Positions 55,776 to 64,000 of a DNA stretch of 64,000 nucleotides are shown here, piece by piece. Numbering within the stretch: the stretch's first letter is position 1; each line of letters opens with the position of its first letter. Origin of the DNA: Hanleya hanleyi (Eukaryota > Mollusca > Polyplacophora > Lepidopleurida > Hanleyidae); assembly GCA_036873755.1 (NCBI GenBank), contig JAVTVY010017356.1, forward strand, positions 1 to 64,000. The letters run 5' to 3'. A program made the translations under genes and the position numbers. The notes beneath the pieces are model-generated. The model was not told the origin of the DNA, made no database searches, and saw only the letters and a list, made by a program, of their open reading frames with translations.

Positions 55776-58462
55776 TATGGTGTTCTATTTGTGCCAATTT
55801 GATCTCGCGCGTCGACTTGCAAAAGTCGACGCACGACGCGCGACGCGAAAATCGACGTCGTGTTTTGAAACGCGACGTCGCCCTTTCCGTCGCGCGTCGA
55901 CTTTTACAATGCTGAAGAGATAGGCCAAAACTCGACGTCGTGTTTCAAAAGTCGACGTCGCCTTTTGGCCTATCTCTTAGCATTGTAAAAGTCGACGCGC
56001 GACACGCGACGTAGAGGGCGACGTCGCCTTTTAAAACGCGACGTCGACTTTTCGCGTCGCGCGTCGTGCGTCGCCTGTTTGAAGAATCAAAACTCGACGC
56101 GCGACGCGCGACGGAAAAAGTCGACGTCGCGTTTTAAAAGGCGACGTCGCCCTCTCCGTCGCGCGTCGTGCGTCGGGTTTTATAATGTTAAAGAGATAGG
56201 CCAAAACTCGACGTCGTGTTTCAAAAGTCGACATCGACTTTTGCCCTATCTCCTAACATTGCAAAAGTCGACGCGCGACGGAGTGGGCGACGTCGCCTTT
56301 GAAAGCGCGACGTCGACTTTTTCCGTCGCGCGTCGCGCGTCGACTTTTAAAAAGTCGACGCGCGACGGACATTCGCGTCGCGCGTCGCCTTTTGGTTTAC
56401 AAAAGTGCGCATCAAATTATCAATTGAAGTTTGCCACTATACGTTGTACACACGTATTATATAAAATTCACAATCTTTGGTAACTTTCTTCTTTTATGTA
56501 AAGGTGTATGTGTGTTTGTACTGTGATGTGTTGTATTATGGAATATTTCACCGTACTTTATGGTATGGTATTGTTTAGAATTGTATTGTTTTGTAATGTA
56601 TTGAGGTGTAATATGTTGAATTGTAATATATTGTATTGTAATGTATGGTATTATTCTGCATTTTATTGTATTGTATCGTATCATATAGTCTTGTTCTGTC
56701 TCGTATTGTTTCGTTGTATTGTGATGTGGGGTGTCAATTTCGAACAAAAAACAAAAACAAAAAAAAAACAAAAAACAATGTTCACATCTGCGATTTCCGA
56801 TCCTTGTAGCTTCTGACCGGTGTTGGTAATTTGCTGAGAATTTACTGCAACAAAGCAAGAATGGCAAGATATTTAACATACATGGAGACTATGTATCACA
56901 TAATTTATTTGTTTCGCTGTCAGATATGTTATATTGCTGATTAAATTTCGAACACTGGTACCTGTGTTCCACAAAATGCACACCCCTCCATCGCGAGAAC
57001 AATACGCATCTATTAGCTTGTCAATGTGTTCATATTTCGCCGGACTAATACGTAAAATAAATTCAAGTTTCTAATAATGAACCAAAAGCTTATGTAAGTA
57101 ACAGTTTTGCAGGAGTGACAGTAACGACTGGAAAACAGAGAAAAACTAATTAATAGCTTGTGTAGCTCAAAAGAAATGTGGGATCTTACTGTTTTTCGGC
57201 CGAAAACGAAAGTAAAATGACCCCACACCTCACCTTTACTTTGAAAGCATATAGTCACTAGTCTAAAATGGCAGAACACAAAGTCTTACTATTAAAAAGG
57301 GTTGTATGATTCGAGATAAAATGCGACGTGGCGCGTTTTCTCAGGAGACATTCATCAGGATGTATCCAGAATGTAAGATCTCATAGTTCCATTGAGCTAC
57401 ACAAGCGATTAATTATTTTCCCTCTGTTTTCCAGTCGTTACTGTTAATCCTGTAAAATAGTTACTAACATACACTTTTGTTCATTATTGGAAACTTGAAT
57501 TTAATTGTACGTATTAGTCCGGCGAAATAGTAACACATTGACAAGCTAATACATGCGAATTGTCCTCTCGATTGAGGGGTGTGCATTTTGTGGAATACAG
57601 ATACCAGTGTTCGAAAATTAATCAGCAAAAAAACCCATTTCAGACAGCGAAACAAATATGTTGTGTTGTACATAGTCTCCATGCATGCAAAATATCTTGT
57701 CATTTTTGCTATCTTGCAGTAAATTCTCACCAAATTACCAACACCGGTCAGGAGCTACAAGAATCGAAAATCACAGCTGTGAACATTATAGTAATACATG
57801 CTCCCCAGACATGCGCACTTTTGTAAACCAAAAGGCGACGCGCGACGCGAATGTCCGTCGCGCATCGCGCGTCGACTTTTCAAAAGTCGACGCTTGACGC
57901 GCGACGGAAAAAGTCGACGTCGCGCTTTGAAAGGCGACGTCGCCCTCTCCGTCGCGCGTCGACTTTTACAATGTTAGGAGATAGGGCAAAAGTCGACGTC
58001 GACTTTTGAAACACGACGTCGAGTTTTGGCCTATCTCTTTAACATTATAAAACCCGACGCACGACGCGCGACGGAGAGGGCGACGTCGCCTTTTAAAACG
58101 CGACGTCGACTTTTTCCGTCGCGCGTCGCGCGTCGAGTTTTGATTCTTCAAAAAGGCGACGCACGACGCGCGACGCGAAAAGTCGACGTCGCGTTTTGAA
58201 AGGCGACGTCGCCCTCTCCGTCGCGCGTCGACTTTTACAATGCTAAGAGATAGGCCAAAAGGCGACGTCGACTTTTGAAACACGACGTCGAGTTTTGGCC
58301 TATCTCTTTAACATTGTAAAAGTCGACGCGCGACGCGCGACGGAAAGGGCGACGTCGCGTTTCAAAACACGACGTCGACTTTTCGCGTCGCGCGTCGTGC
58401 GTCGTGCGTCGACTTTTGCAAGTCGACGCGCGAGATCAAATTGGCACAAATAGAACACCATA
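55776..58462. mobile_element. 2.7-kb foldback element of nested CpG-rich palindromes
   Basis: The ends TATGGTGTTCTATTTGTGCC are exact inverted copies, and the element is flanked by CGAAAC at 55770-55775 and 58463-58468. The outer 640 bases of each arm are built from modules of CGACG, GTCGAC and CGCGACG separated by A/T runs and by a spaced word (GAGATAGGCCAAAA) that itself pairs within the arm, so each arm is a string of hairpins. The inner arms (about 56780-57190 and 57370-57790) are AT-rich and also pair. The left arm has an extra 350 bp of TGTATTG-rich DNA. No protein is encoded. The superfamily is not known. Confidence 0.9.
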
Positions 58463-58980
58463 CGAAACCCTTATAGCTTACGCAATCCAACCCAGTTTAC
58501 ATCGTACAGATGTCGTACTGAAGTCTTTCGTAGATCTTTCTTCTCTTCTTCTGGGCGTGACTGGAATACCCTCCCGGAATCTGTTAGAAACTCTCCTTCG
58601 TTAGTTGCTTTTAAACGTCATTTACAGAACATATGGCCAATCTCGAAGCCACCGCCTTCGTTTTACGCATGCAGTCGAAAAGAAAATGTTATACTCTGTC
58701 GTCTGCGAAATGGTTGTATCAACCTAAAAATGACATCTGTTCAACAACTTTATTTCACAAACGTCTCAGTGCAACTGTGGATACGCTGATGAAAATGTTG
58801 ACCACTACTTATTTCACTGTCCCCTATTTAGAAATCAAAGAGTTGTCCTTCTGGAAAATATTAATAGAATCTATGGTACCGATCTGATGACATCAACCCA
58901 GGCATTGCTATTTGGAAACGATGGAAAAAGTACAAAATTAAACATTGAAGCTCAGATATGTTTAGGTGAGTTTATCAAAA

Positions 58981-60725
58981 CGACAAAACGATTTGAATAA
59001 GAATATAATTATACACATAGCTAACAACAAAGAAAAAGTAACTACCACTAGCAAATCCTAAATGACTGATATTAGCATAATAACCACATACATATCTCTA
59101 GTCGTAGACGCGCATATGGTCATCCCGAGCACCCCCCCCTCCACCCCCTCCACCCCCTCCACCAATTAGCTGAATTATTTTTCGATATTGTTCTCTCCGG
59201 CCGTCACATGTTGTATTCAATATGTATGTAAGATTGTAATGAATGCTTTGTATTTCAAACTATGTAAAAGTGGGAGACGTTTATCTTAATGCGCTCCTAC
59301 AATGCACAAAATGCAATAAAGCAACATATAAACTAACAAAAATCAGTGTTAAGTGTTCTGACCTAGGTTATTACATATATATATATTGCATAGGACTACA
59401 GTTCATAAGGCTCATTATGAAAATCGTTTGTTTCAAGTGAAGACTGCCCCCCCCCAGACACAGGTCCTTAAATACATTTCAAATAGAGCAAAAGTCAATT
59501 TTCAATGAATAATGTAATCTCTGATGAACTGAAATTATATGTTTCTAGTTAAACAGCTGTACACAATTTAATTTGAACATGGCTATTTGTTGCCTTGGCA
59601 ACCAGATCATGCGACGAAAACTTAAAAAAATTAACGTTTCCGCACTATAAATACATTCACCTGGTAATTTTCAATTTGTGTTCAGATGAAACAGAGTGAC
59701 TTACCTGCTGCTGTTCTGCTTTTGGTTTGAATCTTATGTTATGTTCGTATTGTATTGTGTCCCACTGGCTATATGAATGAAAACGAAATTATAATCAGTC
59801 CACTGGTGCGGTATAAGAACAGTAGCAGTGCGGTAGTGGTGCTGTACCAGCGTAGTACCGGCGCATAAGCAAACGCGATAGCCGCCCAGTAGCGATGCAG
59901 TAGCAGCGCGGTAGGAGCACAGTAACCTCAGCACAGAAAACCTCAGCCAGATGGGCCGTGTAGGGTCTCGCCTTGAAGCACTCGGCTTGTTGCGTCCGAT
60001 TTGCTTGGTTTTGACCTGAAGTGACAACATGGTACGTATGCGAAGTCGTGGCGTAGTAGCGAAAGCGAGCCGTTCATAGATGCGCAGGGGTGTGTATTAG
60101 TGATTCAGGGACCATCTTTGATCCAAATATGGCGTGCCGGGCTCTAAACCGAGTTTGCCTGAAGCTAGAAGTCAGAAGCGGAAAACTCGGGCTCTTTGTT
60201 CAGATAAGGATCGGGATTCTAAGGGACAAGACGTATAGTCAGAATTCAGGCTGGAATGGAGGGAGGAATTTATCGGGGATATTTTATCGCTAAATTGATC
60301 TGAGTGTTGCTGGCACACTCCTTAAAAACTGTGGTCAGATGTAGAATCATGTTATATTTTTTCGGTTGAGAACCTATTTGGGCCTCCGAAATTGAAAAAC
60401 GCCGATAAACAAACGAGGCGCGGAAGTCGACCATTTATCTTTTCTTTCCTCGTATAACACTGCGTTCCCAATTCTCCCCCTGTTCTTGGCCGGCTTTCGA
60501 CAGTTTTATTCCATGTCGATTTGTTTTACCATGTGTAGGTAATTCTGACATGTGAATCGTTCAATAACTTTTCACGGTTGGTGGGCTAGTGACTGATCGG
60601 TATATTCCAGTACGAAGTAAGTTCGGCGTAGTCTTATATCCGGTTATATTAAGAACACACAGGTTTGTGTGATATAGCCGTTAGCCGTTTTCCCCCTTCT
60701 TGTCTCCCGCCGCAACGCGGCCGGG
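58981..60725. other. Non-coding stretch
   Basis: No gene is supported. It holds a (CCACCCCCT)n run near 59130-59160 and a degenerate GTAGCA-type repeat at 59810-59930. Confidence 0.45.
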
Positions 60726-60729
60726 GACT

Positions 60730-61335
60730 TTAAAATTGTTCTTGCTTCTTTGTGTCCGTGGATGTCCGTGGACGTCCGTGCATGCCTGTTCAAATTTTCC
60801 GCAAGCGATAACTTCCTAACGATTTGTTGGATTATTCTGAAATTCGGCATGCGCATTCCTTGCGACAAGACGCCAGATGGTATTGCATTTCAGCAGCATC
60901 TGCCTGAAGTTGGCGCCACTGGGTCAAAATGGGTCTTGCTTCTTTGTGTCCGTGAACGCTTGTTAAATTTTTTCGCAAGGGATAACATTCAATCGCTTTG
61001 TCGGATTCTCCCGAAATTCGGCATACGCATATCTTGCGACAAGACGCTGGTTGCTACTGCATTTCAGCAACATCTGCCTGAAGGTGGCGCCACTGAATTT
61101 TGCTTCTTCGTGTCCGTTCCTTTTAAAATGGGTCTTGCTCTCTTTGTGCCTGTGGATGTCTGTTCAAATTCTTAACAGGCGATAACTTCCAAAAGCTTTG
61201 TCGGATTCCTTCGAAATTGAACATTTAGCGTTTCAGCAAGATCCACCTGAAGGTGGCGCCACTGGGTCTTGTTCCAATCTTCTGTGCATGCCCGTCGTTT
61301 CCAATCAAATTCTTCACAAGCGATAACTTCCAAAT
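60730..61335. repeat. Satellite of about 170-bp units, relative of the 17.6-kb array
   Basis: Three to four units with CTTGCTTCTTTGTGTCCGTG, GCGATAACTTCC, TTGGATTATTCTGAAATTCG, CTTGCGACAAGACGC and GAAGGTGGCGCCACTG. The order (GTCCGT, ATAACTT, GGAT-C---AAATT, GCGCAT, GGTGGCGCCAC) is the same as in the array at 17606-19045, so the two are diverged members of one family. Confidence 0.8.
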
Positions 61336-61339
61336 ATTA

Positions 61340-62060
61340 CGGTTTTTACAATAGCGTGAACTTTCAACATTAGCATATTACTTTTAGAATAAGAAAGGAT
61401 TTCGAATGTTCATTCCATTGCAAAAAAGAATTCGTTCGGCAGTATTATGCTCTTGTCCGTTACATTGGTGAAATGCTCATAGCGGAACGGTCGTATTGAT
61501 AGCTAACCTTGGAAAGTACCTTTGCTTCACGAGATTGTGGGTAGTAAAACACAATAACCTTGCAAGTAAATGCTTCCCTTTATGGGCGTGCGAGCTAACA
61601 CATGTCTGCATGTTACACGACATGTGGAGACAGACCGTGTTATCGTATGGAGACTACAGTTGGTGTGGTGTTATATAGCGATTTGGAAAGAAAAGCGTTG
61701 TATTTTAGATTCCATTCCCTTGTCTGGCCTCCTCGTCAAGCGAAAAATTGCATGAAACATTTGTTCGATCAGCCCTTGTTGTTCAGAATCACCGTCAAAG
61801 TTAACTGCTTTCGTTTCTGAGTTCATTTAAATTCAATGTCTGGTTATATGCAAGGCATATCGGCTCATAATTGCCTTGAAAACGTGCAAAATAGAGGAGA
61901 TTTCTGGTATATTGATCATGTAATGAGGAGAATAGCTCATTCCATATTGAATATACCAAGGGCATATATAATATATCTTATCAATTGGAAGGAGAGATAA
62001 TATTGGAAAGTTGTGCTCATTCCATGATATTTAGTAAATACAATTCAATTTCATAGTATA
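61340..62060 (+). repeat. Dispersed repeat R2, plus orientation
   Basis: The inverted partner of 42890-43595. A more diverged copy of its first 90 bases lies at 62318-62410. Confidence 0.8.
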
Positions 62061-62689
62061 GTTAGGCCATCGGGCATTGGTTTCAGCAAGCCGGTATATA
62101 CTGTGTAGTGATAATGATAAATTGTTACTATTCTCGGGAGAAATATATATATATTGGTTGCAATTGTTTTAAGCTGTAAAGAATTATCCTTTTTGCCATT
62201 TTCCATGATCAATTGAGGTCGCTATACTAATTCGTTAGTAAAAGGTAATTTTGGTTTAGTAAGACGAAATACCGATTTTTTTGTCTACGGTACTGTATGT
62301 AACATAAAACATTCGCAATATTACGGTTCGTATTTGAGCTTTCAATGATAAGCGTTTACTTTTGGACACATCGTCCAACGTTCATTTCAAGCCAGCAAAG
62401 ACTTTGTCCAGCTGGACAAAAAAGGACCTAAATATAGAGAGCCAAGAAGAATAAATCTGAATTACAAGCGTCTAGTCCGTCATTCATAATCCAGCCGTCG
62501 TCCATTAGAGAATATCCGCGTCCATAATCCAAAGACCTATTCCATTTTCCACATAACAGTATTAGCACCAAATTCAAAAGGACAATCATAGTATACATAA
62601 AACTAGGCTTGTTTCCTGCAAGAGAGAAGCGGTCAACAGTTTTCAATAATGCCGGCAAGACATCATGATGTTCTGACCAGAAGATAGTC
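62061..62689. other. Non-coding stretch with repeat fragments
   Basis: It holds the diverged R2 start at 62318-62410 and a word cluster at 62462-62520 (AATCCAGCCGTCGTCCATTA) also seen near 15430. The minus-strand frame at 62428-62937 has no domain and overlaps the start of the retroelement. Confidence 0.4.
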
Positions 62690-64000
62690 CTGTCTGCATT
62701 AGGACAGTACGTTATTGATTGATCTAAGCGAGAAAAGGTTGATCCTACAGTACTCGCTGATTGGCTGGACCTCACCAAGAGCAAGGTCGTTGAAACAATC
62801 CGCCATATTGACAGAAGTACTCTTCCCCAAGCAAAACAAGTACTGAGAAACCTCAATTCGCAAGAAGTTCTAGCAAATCTCCAGAGTAAATTCGTCATAG
62901 TCCCAGCAGACAAAGCTCCGAATAATATAATATTCATATGTAAATATTACTATTACCAGGTGCTGGTTAAAGAATTGAGTGTAGACATATCTTCATCAAA
63001 TACGTCTACTTACTCCCAAACTGCATTTACTCTGGAAGATTTATTTAACAATCACAAAAAGTTTCTCAGGGAAAGAGGTATTTGTCTTCCAACCAATCAT
63101 AACGACATACCAAAAATATACTGGACTCCCAAAATGCATAAATCACCATACAAAGCTAGATTCATAGCTGGTTCTAGAAGCTGCACCACCAAGCTTCTTT
63201 CAACCCTATTGACGAGGGCCCTTCAGGAGGTAAAAGCATTTTGGGAAAGGTATTGCGCCACTATTTCTAAGAACTCTGGCGTTGAATGTATGTGGATATT
63301 GAAAACTCAAAATGTCTTACGGAAGAACTTGATGCTAAAGGTCACATACCGTACAGACATGTATCCACATGGGATTTCTCGACTCTCTATACTACAATCC
63401 CTCATCAGGACCTTATTGACCATATAAGTTCATTAAAAGGTATCTGTGTTCAAGAAAACTGATCGTAGATATATTAATGTCGGAAGCCATAAAGCATTCT
63501 TTAGCTCGACTACATACAAGAGATATCATTCATGTGGTGTTTCTTTGTTTATAGAGTTGCTTGAATTTCTCATTAAAATATCTATGTGAAATTTGGCAAC
63601 ACAATATATCAGCAGCATATAGGTATTCCAATGGGTACTAATTGTGCACCCCTGTTGGCTGACCTGTATCTGTTCTCTTATGAATATGACTATATGCAGG
63701 CGCTTTCAAAAACCGATCCATTCAAAGCCCGTTCCTTCTCATTCACCAAACGCTATATAGACGATCTTCTCGCTGTGGATAATCGCTATATAAATGACGC
63801 AGTGAAGGATATATATCCACCTTCACTGGATTTGAAGGAAACTACAGATAGCCCTACAGGCACATCTTATTTAGATCCTTATCTCTATAAAAATGAAGCG
63901 GGCATTCTCTCTCGTCGACTTTATGACAAAAGAGATGATTACAATTTCGACATCGTAAACTATCCCTTTCTGGATATTAATATTCCAGTGGGACCTGCAT
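62690..64000 (+). pseudogene. Penelope-like reverse transcriptase, broken, running off the window
   Basis: In order: LANLQSKFVIVPADKAPNN (62870-62930), IPKIYWTPKMHKSPYKARFI (63107-63165), GVECMWILK (63283), TWDFSTLYTTIPHQDL (63370-63415), GIPMGTNCAPLLADLYLFSY (63628-63685), the catalytic RYIDDLLAV (63752-63778) and SRRLYDKRDDYNF (63911-63950). The PKMHK entry motif and YIDD box fit Penelope-like elements. At least two frame changes are needed (near 63313 and between 63450 and 63600) and stops intervene, so this copy is dead. Any GIY-YIG endonuclease would lie beyond the window. Confidence 0.78.

Larger units (their letters stand above)
52534..58980 (+). pseudogene. LINE (endonuclease and reverse transcriptase), interrupted twice
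   Basis: The endonuclease shows HINVNGLVEKL, ITESHL, LLCVIYRPPG, IIITGDINDD and CSDHAPTYT. The reverse transcriptase shows ANYRPISLLS, SHQSGFLPNNSTITQLL, FFDISKTFDRV, GVPHGSVLGPLLFLLFIND and the catalytic LFADDTCLY. The C-terminal part resumes after 58468 (WNTLPESVRNSPSLVAFKRH) and ends in a Cys/His segment (DHYLFHCPLF) before 58980. A TAG at 54352 and a TGA near 55235 both replace tryptophan, and a TAA lies near 55446. A MITE (54626-55184) and a foldback element (55776-58462) split it. Counting insertion lengths, one frame runs through all pieces. It is CR1/Jockey-like; no ORF1 was recognised. Confidence 0.9.

Noticed and set aside
55729..58283. Arg/Ser-rich open frames (RRASTF, KSTSRFKRRRRP)
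   Set aside because: They are translations of the CGACG-type palindromes in the foldback element, appear on both strands, and have no other support.
62428..62937. 169-codon minus-strand open frame
   Set aside because: It overlaps the start of the Penelope-like reverse transcriptase on the opposite strand and shows no domain.

Overview
The window looks like nuclear DNA of a gastropod mollusc, most likely an abalone-like vetigastropod. The reasons are a cytochrome P450 family 4 exon and an immunoglobulin-superfamily gene with ordinary eukaryotic splice sites, SINEs whose tail ends in CGACGTTAAA followed by (CTCA)n as in abalone-type repeats, and a heavy load of animal transposons. The species is an inference. 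No bacterial operon, CRISPR array or rRNA operon is present.

Bases 1 to about 9,590 are most of an adintovirus (Maverick/Polinton-class) element, cut by the window start. Plus-strand genes run in order: packaging ATPase (C-terminal part), a small hydrophobic protein, a proline-linker protein, a penton-like minor capsid protein, a basic core-like protein, a double-jelly-roll major capsid protein and an adenain-type cysteine protease. A long protein-primed family B DNA polymerase lies convergent on the minus strand. A well-formed tRNA-Leu gene sits between the two transcription units. Three of the genes carry only small indels that shift the frame (one in the polymerase, one in the major capsid gene, three in the penton-like gene), so the copy is either recently decayed or an assembly with indel errors. 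Upstream of the polymerase is a cluster of inverted YY1-like motifs with a perfect 120-bp palindrome, followed by a 60-bp satellite (9,596-11,345).

Bases 11,345-20,800 hold one CYP4 exon (minus strand) and then non-autonomous DNA transposons: piggyBac-like, Harbinger-like, a nested pair, and a MULE-like element with an 11-bp target duplication. Two interleaved satellites also lie here.

Bases 20,811-33,678 contain a plus-strand immunoglobulin-superfamily gene of at least five phase-1 exons. It ends in a hydrophobic tail that looks like a GPI-anchor signal. Its largest intron is filled by a 43-bp minisatellite with a higher-order duplication of about 2 kb. Other introns carry a Tc1-like element, an inverted repeat and a SINE.

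Bases 33,679-52,530 have no gene that can be supported. They hold further MITEs, a DIRS-like retroelement relic, tRNA-derived and 5S-derived SINEs, dispersed repeats and foldback elements.

Bases 52,534-58,980 are a LINE (endonuclease plus reverse transcriptase) interrupted by a piggyBac-like MITE and by a 2.7-kb foldback element built from nested CpG-rich palindromes. Removing both insertions and one copy of each target duplication leaves the LINE in one frame apart from three stop codons. The window ends in a second satellite of the GGTGGCGCCAC type and a Penelope-like reverse transcriptase that runs off the edge.
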